A DNA stretch of 37,498 nt from the NCBI GenBank assembly GCA_028285205.1, contig JANQQA010000272.1, positions 1-37,498 of the forward strand, written 5' to 3'. This stretch comes from Bythopirellula sp. (GTDB lineage Bacteria > Planctomycetota > Planctomycetia > Pirellulales > Lacipirellulaceae). Positions 31,232 to 37,498 of the stretch are shown piece after piece (position 1 is the stretch's first letter; every line of letters starts with the position of its first letter). The notes below the pieces were generated by a model that had not been told where the DNA came from, made no database searches, and saw nothing but the letters and a program-made list of their open reading frames with translations. The position numbers and the translations under genes were made by a program.

Positions 31232-32054
31232 CGGATATCACTTGCGGAACGTTGGAAATCAGATCAAGCTTCGCAGCTTCGCGGTAATACAAATCGAGAC
31301 CGGCCAGCTGCTGTTTATCAAGCGTGAAGTAGAGGTTGCGGTCGAGATACTCGAAGACCATTTCCTCGGGCAGGCCCATCTTAACCGATTCTCGACGCGA
31401 AATCTCCTGTAAACAACGACAACCCTCATCGCGAGCGGCCGAAAGAGCGTCGGCGAGCGTCTCGCTGAAGTAACCTGGGCGAGCGATCCACATCGCGAAT
31501 ACGAACGGCAGCTCCGCCCACCGACACCATCGGTCTCCCAAGTCCCAAACCTCGAGGAACGGGCGTTGTTGCTGCTCATTGCTCAAGTCGTAAATCGCGC
31601 GATCTCCAATCACCAACACGGCGTCCGCGTCGGCGCCGGTTGGTGAATCACCAATAGGCAGGCTTGTGAGTTGAGGGCGCACTCCATGGAGCTGGTGCAA
31701 GAGTATTTGTGCCAGCACGGCACTTGTCCGCGACCCTTCGTCGAGTGCTAGTGTTTTCACGCTCTCTGGGGGAACGCGGAACATCAGTTTGACGCTCAGC
31801 ACTGGCCCTCGACAGCCGATGCACGCATCCGAAACAATCGACCACTCGGGGTGTTCGGTAAATGCGATGGACGGAACCAACGCCACGTCCAGCTCGCCAG
31901 AGTTTAGCCGATCGGCAAGGCGACTCGGCAAATCGAAGATCAATTCAGCGTCTGGCAGGCGGCCCTGCAGGCCATGAACGAGCGGCTTGGTGTTGAGATA
32001 GCTGACCGCCCCAATTCTGAGTGGACTATCGCAGTTATTCCGACTGTTTGGCAT
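31206..32054 (-). CDS. mqnA: Chorismate dehydratase
   Basis: 282 residues. MqnA dehydrates chorismate to 3-enolpyruvyl-benzoate, the first step of the futalosine menaquinone pathway. The fold is that of a periplasmic-binding protein type II: LRIGAVSYLNTKPLVHGL, DLPSRLADRLNSGELDVALVPSIAF, LALDEGSRTSAVLAQILL, AVLVIGDRAIY and LPFVFAMWIARPG are the family marks. The C-terminus follows with LYFTLDKQQLAGLDLYYREA. The upstream site is weak (TTTGAA before ATG). It is first of the mqnA-mqnC pair; the other pathway genes are not in the window. Confidence 0.93.
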   Translation of the reverse strand: MPNSRNNCDSPLRIGAVSYLNTKPLVHGLQGRLPDAELIFDLPSRLADRLNSGELDVALVPSIAFTEHPEWSIVSDACIGCRGPVLSVKLMFRVPPESVKTLALDEGSRTSAVLAQILLHQLHGVRPQLTSLPIGDSPTGADADAVLVIGDRAIYDLSNEQQQRPFLEVWDLGDRWCRWAELPFVFAMWIARPGYFSETLADALSAARDEGCRCLQEISRRESVKMGLPEEMVFEYLDRNLYFTLDKQQLAGLDLYYREAAKLDLISNVPQVISDDCPTRTT

Positions 32055-32229
32055 TTCAAATTCTGTACGGCAAAGTCCCGCGGGTGCGCCACCATTTGGG
32101 CTTCTATTCTACGGAGCGTGGTGAGTCGCTGCTAGGTCGGGTCTAGTGTGGTAACCGCAAGTGTTATTGCGTGTAAACAGCGGTTTCAGGTGGGCGCATC
32201 GCGGTCTTCACGCGGTGTATCGGCAGTAA
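32055..32229. other. Intergenic region between ABC permease and mqnA
   Basis: 175 bases, both neighbours on the minus strand. It should contain the end of the ABC operon transcript and the mqnA promoter. No clear terminator hairpin was recognised. Confidence 0.3.
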
Positions 32230-34047
32230 CTAGACCTCAAGCTCGCGGAACGCTTTGAGTCCGCTGTGCATCGGAATCACGGTAACAATGGCCGCCAGGA
32301 TCAGCGCACCGCCAATGCCAAGGCTGAGCCACAGTTTCAAGAATCCGGGCTGCAACATTTTAGGTGGAATCTCCGTACTGTAAGCGAGCAAGTAGAAATG
32401 GCAGGGCAGGGCAGTCAGCAATACGACCGCCAGAATATAGATAGCGCTTAACACCAGATTCAGCGTGCCACCAAAACCGGCGGCAATCTTGGAAGGCGAC
32501 TGTTCCCGAAAGTTGGGCATCATCGCGCCCAGTCCCACCGCCATACCAGCCAAGCCGATGCAAAGCAACAAGCAGATCAGCTGATGAACCATGACGACCA
32601 TCGGTTGCACGTCGAGCATCAGGTCGCTCACCAATACCAACCCACTACACGGCAGCAGCGACCCACCTGCCGCAAACAGGAATTTGCCCCACAGAATCGT
32701 ATCGCGATTTACGGGCAGCCGACCGAGGATCCAGAATCGCCGCCCTTCGAGACTAATCAGTGGATAGATAAAGCGTGTGGTGAAGGTCGAGAGGATTAGC
32801 CCCACGACAGCCAAATTCAAAAAGCTGACGACATTCACCCACGTCAGCACGCTGACATCCGCGCGATGCTGACGAAAGCGATCGATATTGGCAAAATACA
32901 ACAGCAGCAAGCCAAAGAAGATCAGGAACTGCGACCACTGCACCGGGTCGCGACGAAACATCCGCAGGTCCTTGGTTATTAGCAATCGCATCGGAACGCT
33001 AAACGGTGAGAATGCCCAGTAGGCGATCCGATCAACCCAGGCCATCACCGGCTTGCTCTCGCGCGCCTGTCGCGTGTTGAGACCATGATAGCTTTTGCGA
33101 AACACGCGTCTGCCGACCCAGGTCACCATCACGTGAAGAAACAGGGCATTGGAGACCAAGACGATCAGGTACTTGCCCCCGTCGAGCCACGGCAAATCGT
33201 CCGGATCAGTGGACAGGGGACGCCGTGCCGCATCGAGCAGACCGTTGCTTAGCCACGTACTCGGCAGCCACTCTCCGCGTGTGAATTCGAACCGATGAAA
33301 CGTCTCCTTGAACCACGCAGCCCCGAGCAAATCGGCGTTGCTGATGTTGAGCGTACGCCAAATCGAGAAGTAGGCCGCACCAATCACAACGACCGCCAGC
33401 AGCCCCACGACGATCCGTCGCAAATGGGGCAAGCGGCTAATGAGCAACAGGCATGCAATCGCACCGATAGCGCATGGGATGTACGCGAAAGAGACGACCA
33501 TCACAGGAAGATAGGCATAGTAATACCAGGGCGCTGAGACAACCAATCCGTAGGCGACCATCATGGGGCTCGCCAGCAGGAAAAAACCCCAACTACTGAA
33601 CAGCAGCGCCTCTTGAAACCGGAAGAACACGAGGCGCGAATCCCGCACCGGCAACGTCATCAGGAATGCTGTCTCACGTGTCGCGTACAATCCACCGTAG
33701 AGGATGATTCCCGCCGAGAAGATCAGCATCACCTGCAGAGACACAAAAAACAGGGTGAACACAAACTGTACCGTTTGCGCGTGATATTGCGCGCCTGGTG
33801 CACCCACGTTATCAACGACGAACTCAAAGCCGCTGTAGAAAAGTGCAAACAGCCCCAACCAGAAAACAAGACTCAGCCCAAGCACCAACGCCGTCCGCAA
33901 TCGCGCGTGCCGCAACAGGTACTTCAGTTGCGTCCGCCCGACTTGCCAGCGCAGTTTCCAGAAGATCTGCCCCTCGCGCTCTTGCGACGGCAATCGTTCG
34001 CTCTCATGCGTCTGATAGACTGGGGCGGAAACGGTGAGTTCGGACAT
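32230..34047 (-). CDS. ABC transporter permease subunit (ABC-2-like exporter)
   Basis: 605 residues with about 12 hydrophobic segments in two halves. The first half has LVLGLSLVFWLGLFALFYSGF, LFFVSLQVMLIFSAGIILYGGLYATRETAFLMTLPV and a loop with a Trp-rich stretch. The second half begins at LITKDLRMFRRDPVQWSQFLIFFGLLLLYF and ends LWLSLGIGGALILAAIVTVIP. The segments TRETAFLMTLPVRDSRLVFFRF and FIYPLISLEGRRFWILGRLPVNRDTILWGKF are a duplicated coupling motif typical of ABC-2-type exporters of planctomycetes. It follows the ATPase gene by 69 bases. Substrate unknown. Confidence 0.85.
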   Translation of the reverse strand: MSELTVSAPVYQTHESERLPSQEREGQIFWKLRWQVGRTQLKYLLRHARLRTALVLGLSLVFWLGLFALFYSGFEFVVDNVGAPGAQYHAQTVQFVFTLFFVSLQVMLIFSAGIILYGGLYATRETAFLMTLPVRDSRLVFFRFQEALLFSSWGFFLLASPMMVAYGLVVSAPWYYYAYLPVMVVSFAYIPCAIGAIACLLLISRLPHLRRIVVGLLAVVVIGAAYFSIWRTLNISNADLLGAAWFKETFHRFEFTRGEWLPSTWLSNGLLDAARRPLSTDPDDLPWLDGGKYLIVLVSNALFLHVMVTWVGRRVFRKSYHGLNTRQARESKPVMAWVDRIAYWAFSPFSVPMRLLITKDLRMFRRDPVQWSQFLIFFGLLLLYFANIDRFRQHRADVSVLTWVNVVSFLNLAVVGLILSTFTTRFIYPLISLEGRRFWILGRLPVNRDTILWGKFLFAAGGSLLPCSGLVLVSDLMLDVQPMVVMVHQLICLLLCIGLAGMAVGLGAMMPNFREQSPSKIAAGFGGTLNLVLSAIYILAVVLLTALPCHFYLLAYSTEIPPKMLQPGFLKLWLSLGIGGALILAAIVTVIPMHSGLKAFRELEV

Positions 34048-34116
34048 AGACGGTTACGAATGATCTAACGGGTGCACGGCGACGCGGCGTGCCAATTCTT
34101 GGCTGGTACCATCGGG

Positions 34117-34839
34117 TTAGTTTTGCATGAGGGCCAGGTAGAGAGCCTCCAAGGAATCGCCGGCTCCGCTCACCTGACTTCGCAGATCTTCCACCTTGCC
34201 GTCGAAAATTAGGTTGCTGGTCTTCATCACGGCAACGCGATGTGCAATCTCTTCGGCCACGGCAAGCGTATGGGTGGACATCAGCACGGTCTTGCCCTGT
34301 TCGGTATATGCCTGCAGCAAATCCTTAACCAATCGGATACTGTGCGGATCCAGGCCCACCATCGGCTCGTCCACCACCAGCACCTCGGGCTGATGAATGA
34401 GCGCCGCGGCGAAGACCGTGCGCTGCCGCATGCCGTGCGAGTAGCTTTCGGTGAGTTGGTCCAAGAAGCCAGTCAATTGAAACCGCTCGGCTTCTCGTTC
34501 CACGGCTTCCCGCGACTCGACGGTGGTCAAGCCGTACATTTCCGCCACGAATGACAAGAACTCGCGGCCCGACAGCTTATCGTAAAGAAATGGCTGATCC
34601 GGCACATAGCCGATCAGACTGCTCGCCTCGCGCGGGTGATCTACGACTGTGTACGGGCCGACCTGAACCTTACCCTCGCTAGGCCGCAGTAACCCCACCA
34701 GCATTTTGATGGTCGTGGTTTTGCCGGCGCCGTTGTGACCTAGCAGCGCGAGCAGCTCGCCTTTCGCAACACTAAGATCAAGATCGCTTACGGCAACACG
34801 ATTACCGTAGTTGCGGGTCACGTGCTGGAATTGGATCAT
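34117..34839 (-). CDS. ABC transporter ATP-binding protein
   Basis: 240 residues from the ATG at 34839. Motifs in order: VTRNYGNRVAVSDLDLSVAKGE, Walker A GHNGAGKTT, Q-loop region (YVPDQPFLYDKLSGREFL), signature SYSHGMRQR, Walker B VLVVDEPMVGLD and the H-loop STHTLAVAEEIAHRVAVM. It powers the permease encoded just downstream. The frame also allows a TTG start at 34860, giving seven more residues, but the domain begins naturally at MIQFQHVT. The middle gene of a three-gene operon. Confidence 0.93.
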   Translation of the reverse strand: MIQFQHVTRNYGNRVAVSDLDLSVAKGELLALLGHNGAGKTTTIKMLVGLLRPSEGKVQVGPYTVVDHPREASSLIGYVPDQPFLYDKLSGREFLSFVAEMYGLTTVESREAVEREAERFQLTGFLDQLTESYSHGMRQRTVFAAALIHQPEVLVVDEPMVGLDPHSIRLVKDLLQAYTEQGKTVLMSTHTLAVAEEIAHRVAVMKTSNLIFDGKVEDLRSQVSGAGDSLEALYLALMQN

Positions 34840-34900
34840 GCGACACAGAGCTTCTTGCAATCGGTTCCCAACAACTCAGCACGTCTCTGGCGACTTTACC

Positions 34901-35848
34901 TTAGTTCGCGGCAGCCGTATTGGGAGTGTGAATTGCGTCCTTCTCTTCCTCGTCGTCATCGATGGCGAGCAGGTATTCCTCAAAGAGCTCCTGCCCCGCC
35001 CGCTTCGCGGCCTCTTCGGGCAACCGCTCAAAGCGTAGCTTCGACTCGCCCAGATACACATCCCGTCGGAGGACGTCCCCACTTCTCGGTTCGACCCAAG
35101 ACACACCCTGGATTCGGGCATTTGCTGGAATCCCCGAGGAGCCGATCGATTTGTAGACGACGCGCATCACCGACTTCGTTTCTCCGTCGTGCTGAATGGT
35201 CTCTCGATCGACGACTTCAACCTGGACCAGTTCCACGGGATCGGCCGGTGAGCTAAAGGGGCTATACACTTTTTCTTGCCAACTGCGTCCCTTGTGCATG
35301 TAGGGCAATTTGGCATCCGGGAACAATGCCTCGCTCATCGCTTCGCTATTGGGCAAGAAGATTCTGGTGGTGTGGCTAAAGTCGTTGGACCGCACTTTTA
35401 GTTTCAGATAGGACTCTTCGATTCTGCCCGACATCTTCAGAATCGAAGGCATGTCGTTCAGCGAGACGCGACTATTGAATGAGGAGAACTTGCCTAGCGG
35501 GTCGAATTCTAGTCGAGTCAAAACATCGAATGTCATGCTACCCAGGTTTCCGACGGCCGCTCGAATCCAAGACGGGGCTAACTGCATTACCGGGAATTCT
35601 TCCAGAACCACCCGATTGTGCAGATCGGTAGAACCTCCGACCCCTTCCAGCCGAATGCTGGCTGCCTGACCGACCCGCTTGCCGTGCCACTGGACTTCCC
35701 AGGCGACCGCCTCACCGTTCTCGTAAGCCTGTGCAATCGGTGGCGGGCCTCCACCGAACAGAGATGGCACGATGCGGTCCTTAACCAGCCAAGACATACT
35801 GCTTAGCCAAAGCACAACGACTGCACAAACGAATACTCTGTTGGCCAT
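34901..35848 (-). CDS. Membrane-anchored or secreted protein of an ABC exporter operon
   Basis: 315 residues. An N-terminal hydrophobic helix (VFVCAVVVLWLSSMSWLV) anchors or exports it. The rest is beta-rich and built of phrases like AVAWEVQWHGKRVGQAASIRLEG, LGSMTFDVLTRLEFDPLGKFSSFNSRVSL, VELVQVEVVDRETIQHDGETKSVMRVVYKS and GDVLRRDVYLGESKLRFERLP, which recall outer-leaflet proteins that measure or carry lipophilic substrates; the family is not assigned. The end is acidic (DDDEEEKD). It precedes the ATPase gene by 61 bases. The ATG at 35848, with AGGT 6 bases upstream, is preferred over the longer frame to 35962. Confidence 0.75.
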   Translation of the reverse strand: MANRVFVCAVVVLWLSSMSWLVKDRIVPSLFGGGPPPIAQAYENGEAVAWEVQWHGKRVGQAASIRLEGVGGSTDLHNRVVLEEFPVMQLAPSWIRAAVGNLGSMTFDVLTRLEFDPLGKFSSFNSRVSLNDMPSILKMSGRIEESYLKLKVRSNDFSHTTRIFLPNSEAMSEALFPDAKLPYMHKGRSWQEKVYSPFSSPADPVELVQVEVVDRETIQHDGETKSVMRVVYKSIGSSGIPANARIQGVSWVEPRSGDVLRRDVYLGESKLRFERLPEEAAKRAGQELFEEYLLAIDDDEEEKDAIHTPNTAAAN

Positions 35849-36037
35849 AATCTGACCTAGTGTTGTGGGTAGCTGATCAACCCGGTCGCGATCCGAAAAG
35901 CCAATGAAGCCCTGAATTACCACTCCGTTGCAGGTAGGGCGAATAAAATCGAAGGCCTCCAAGCTCTGTTCGCATTCTAACCCTTGGCTGCGGAAAAAGC
36001 GACAGAAGTCGTGAAGGCTTGCGTGAAGCTCGCAGTT

Positions 36038-36682
36038 TTACTGCTTTTCCGGGAGTTTTTCTGGTGCCAAAGCTCGCGATCCTGCGCTCGCGTCAGCTTC
36101 TGGGCCAGTCACTTTCGGCCCAGCAGCCTCGGTCACGGCCGCCACGTAGTCTCGGGCAGTGAAGATGCGAAGCTCCTTAGTCGTACGCATCTGCTGCTCG
36201 GACTTGCCATTTGACTTCGCCTCTGAAACTTGTTTCTTCCGATTGGCTTCGACCGCTTGCATCAGCAATTCGGGCTCGTTCTCCTTGATCGCGTCCTCAA
36301 AGATCCCCCGGCTCCTGGGGTTGCGAGCAAGTGGAACCAACTCATCGTAACCGCCAGTCTTTTTGACCGTCGCCCTGATCACGGCAGCTCCACCGTTGTA
36401 AAACAGCCTTGCCAGTGGTTCGTGATCCGCTAGGGCCTTTTTGGCCCACATTGGGTGCGTCGCCAGCGAAGTCCCGCGTGTCCGGCGTAGATAGATCTGA
36501 AACTCGCGAACCTGCGACTCAGTGATCAAGTCTGCTTCGCGATACGATGATTCGGCGGACAGATACAGATCCAGCGTATCAGCGAGATTTGTTGGCAAAG
36601 CGCTTGATGCAGCGATCACACTGCTGCTAGCCAGCAATGTGAGTACGAAACAACCAACTGCTTCTGTAACAGATTTACACAT
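36038..36682 (-). CDS. Exported protein of unknown function
   Basis: 214 residues. A signal peptide (VGCFVLTLLASSSVIAASS) is followed by a helical body (ADTLDLYLSAESSYREADLI, GYDELVPLARNPRSRGIFEDAIKENEPELLMQAVEANRKK) and an acidic, Ala/Pro/Lys-rich tail (EADASAGSRALAPEKLPEKQ). I do not recognise the family. It stands alone on the minus strand, 189 bases away from the start of the exporter operon. The ATG has no strong Shine-Dalgarno sequence, as is common in planctomycetes. Confidence 0.7.
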   Translation of the reverse strand: MCKSVTEAVGCFVLTLLASSSVIAASSALPTNLADTLDLYLSAESSYREADLITESQVREFQIYLRRTRGTSLATHPMWAKKALADHEPLARLFYNGGAAVIRATVKKTGGYDELVPLARNPRSRGIFEDAIKENEPELLMQAVEANRKKQVSEAKSNGKSEQQMRTTKELRIFTARDYVAAVTEAAGPKVTGPEADASAGSRALAPEKLPEKQ

Positions 36683-36889
36683 CGATTATTCAGATACTAG
36701 AGAACAGAGGCCACTACAGTGGATTCTCAATTTGAGGACAATGGCGAGGTTCACAGACTCCGCTACTGCAAAAATAGCATAAAGTTGTGCGCAAAAGGAA
36801 ATTGACGTAAGCCATTTAAATTAAGCAATTTACGGCCAATCCAGGGAATTTTCCGGCACCGCCACACCACTCATTTAGGGGGTGATTGT

Positions 36890-36918
36890 TTGATTTTCAC
36901 ATCCATTTGCGGTATTCT
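36890..36918 (+). promoter_or_regulatory. Candidate promoter of the zinc-ribbon gene
   Basis: TTGATT (36890-36895), a 17-base spacer and TATTCT (36913-36918), each 4 of 6 against the sigma-70 consensus. The predicted start near 36925 leaves a leader of about 55 bases. Confidence 0.45.
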
Positions 36919-36948
36919 GTTCCTCTGCTACCGGAGCAGCCCTTACGG

Positions 36949-36975
36949 ATGAACAATTCCATTGTCAGGAGGTAA
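36949..36975 (+). CDS. Eight-codon upstream ORF (MNNSIVRR) overlapping the Shine-Dalgarno sequence
   Basis: ATG at 36949 opens an eight-residue frame ending in TAA at 36973-36975. Its last two sense codons are AGG AGG, which with the T of the stop make up the AGGAGGT ribosome binding site of the next gene. Four bases separate the stop from the next ATG. A ribosome translating this ORF would cover that site. It may be a leader peptide or chance; GGAG upstream is 12 bases away. Confidence 0.3.
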   Translation: MNNSIVRR

Positions 36976-36979
36976 CAGC

Positions 36980-37219
36980 ATGCCAGGCGTCACCTACTTT
37001 GTCCAAGAATGCCCAACATGTGGCCGCTCATTGCAGGTTCGCGTTGAGTATTTGGGCAAACGCGTCTCGTGCCGACACTGCGGAGGCAGATTCGAGGCAT
37101 GCGATCCCAGCTCCGTTCAGAGCCCCGAAGAGTCCGGCATCTCCTTGCTCGAAAGAGCCGACGAGCTACTGGAGAGCGTTTCGCTCTCGATGTCTTCGAT
37201 GCCCAAGGCGAAGAAGTAG
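36980..37219 (+). CDS. Small zinc-ribbon protein
   Basis: 79 residues. CPTCGRSLQVRVEYLGKRVSC with RHCGG makes a CxxC-x17-CxxC zinc ribbon in the first half. The second half is acidic and Ser-rich (SPEESGISLLERADELLESVSLSMSSM). Similar short zinc-ribbon proteins occur in many planctomycetes; a role in protein or nucleic acid binding is possible but unknown. AGGAGGT at 36967-36973 sits six bases before the ATG. The in-frame TTG at 36962 would lie across that site and is rejected. The gene is alone and converges on aroA. Confidence 0.8.
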   Translation: MPGVTYFVQECPTCGRSLQVRVEYLGKRVSCRHCGGRFEACDPSSVQSPEESGISLLERADELLESVSLSMSSMPKAKK

Positions 37220-37249
37220 GGTGCTAAGCCGGCGCTGAACTCGCTTATC

Positions 37250-37498
37250 TTATCCAGCAGTCATCGCGCCAAAGTCTTGGAAAAACGCAGGATACGTCTT
37301 CGCCGTACATCCAGGGTCTCTGATGATCACGCGCGGTCGGACCAAACCGGCAACTGCGAAGCTCATTGCCATGCGGTGATCGTTATACGTGTCGACGGCC
37401 ACAGCTGGTAAATGTGATGCGACGATCTTGCCAGGCGGAGTAATCTGGAGGCCATCGTCGAACTCGACGACCTCCGCACCAAACTTCCGCAGTTCAGT
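37250..37498 (-). CDS. aroA: 3-phosphoshikimate 1-carboxyvinyltransferase (EPSP synthase), C-terminal part
   Basis: The last 82 residues of AroA; the start lies beyond the window. The enzyme joins phosphoenolpyruvate to shikimate-3-phosphate in the sixth step of chorismate synthesis. Family marks: TELRKFGAEVVEFDDGLQI at the edge, DTYNDHRMAMSFAVAGL with the conserved DHR, and RDPGCTAKTYPAFF near the end. Chorismate made by this route is the substrate of mqnA nearby. The stop TAA is at 37250-37252. Confidence 0.93.
   Translation of the reverse strand, partial: TELRKFGAEVVEFDDGLQITPPGKIVASHLPAVAVDTYNDHRMAMSFAVAGLVRPRVIIRDPGCTAKTYPAFFQDFGAMTAG

Larger units (their letters stand above)
36683..36979. 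other. Divergent regulatory region with upstream ORF
   Basis: 297 bases between the exported protein (minus) and the zinc-ribbon protein (plus). It is AT-rich around 36775-36835 and holds a promoter candidate and an eight-codon upstream ORF for the plus-strand gene. No other gene is apparent. Confidence 0.5.

Noticed and set aside
1..37498. Genomic island, prophage or insertion sequence
   Set aside because: No integrase, transposase, terminal inverted repeats or repeated tRNA end was found, and the genes are of ordinary planctomycete type throughout.

Overview
The window comes from a planctomycete, most likely of the Pirellulaceae/Pirellulales type. The evidence is a set of lineage hallmarks: a PSCyt1/DUF1549/DUF1553 protein next to a DUF1501 protein, a DUF1559 pseudopilin, two PEP-CTERM proteins (one with a dockerin-like EF-hand), a squalene-cyclase-repeat protein, and the futalosine menaquinone genes mqnA/mqnC. 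No insertion sequence, CRISPR array, prophage or rRNA operon was seen. All identifications come from reading motifs, not from database searches.

Layout. 1-2328 (minus): a partial membrane-anchored protein and a prenyltransferase/squalene-oxidase-repeat protein. 2669-2741 (plus): tRNA-Phe(GAA) with its own promoter, followed by about 0.9 kb without a convincing gene. 3687-8553 (plus): an amino-sugar operon of nagB, a short nagA, a sodium:solute symporter and a Tat-exported TIM-barrel protein, closed by a hairpin. 8645-12754 (minus): an extracellular-protein operon of PEP-CTERM/dockerin protein, lipoprotein, DUF1559 pseudopilin and PEP-CTERM protein. 12943-15513 (minus): a large secreted protein of unknown function, divergent from 15696-20363 (plus), the PSCyt1/DUF1553 and DUF1501 pair.

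20479-28512 (minus) is a tightly packed six-gene run: a Cys-motif permease, DUF58, a transglutaminase-like membrane protein, a MoxR AAA+ ATPase, a His/Asp/Glu-rich lipoprotein and a second permease. Three of the junctions overlap. A Cys/His-rich small protein lies just upstream (28665-29153), and ahead of it is a dyad resembling a Zur/Fur-family operator. I read this block as a metal-handling locus into which a MoxR-DUF58-transglutaminase module is interleaved. The transglutaminase-like protein has Asp where the catalytic Cys should be. This block is the best candidate here for an undescribed system.

29485-30012 (plus) is a small membrane-anchored lipocalin-like protein that converges on mqnC-mqnA (minus, menaquinone synthesis). 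32230-35848 (minus) is an ABC exporter operon: a secreted or anchored protein, an ATPase and a permease. 36038-36682 (minus) is an exported unknown. 36980-37219 (plus) is a small zinc-ribbon protein preceded by an eight-codon upstream ORF that overlaps its Shine-Dalgarno sequence. The window ends inside aroA (minus, C-terminal part).
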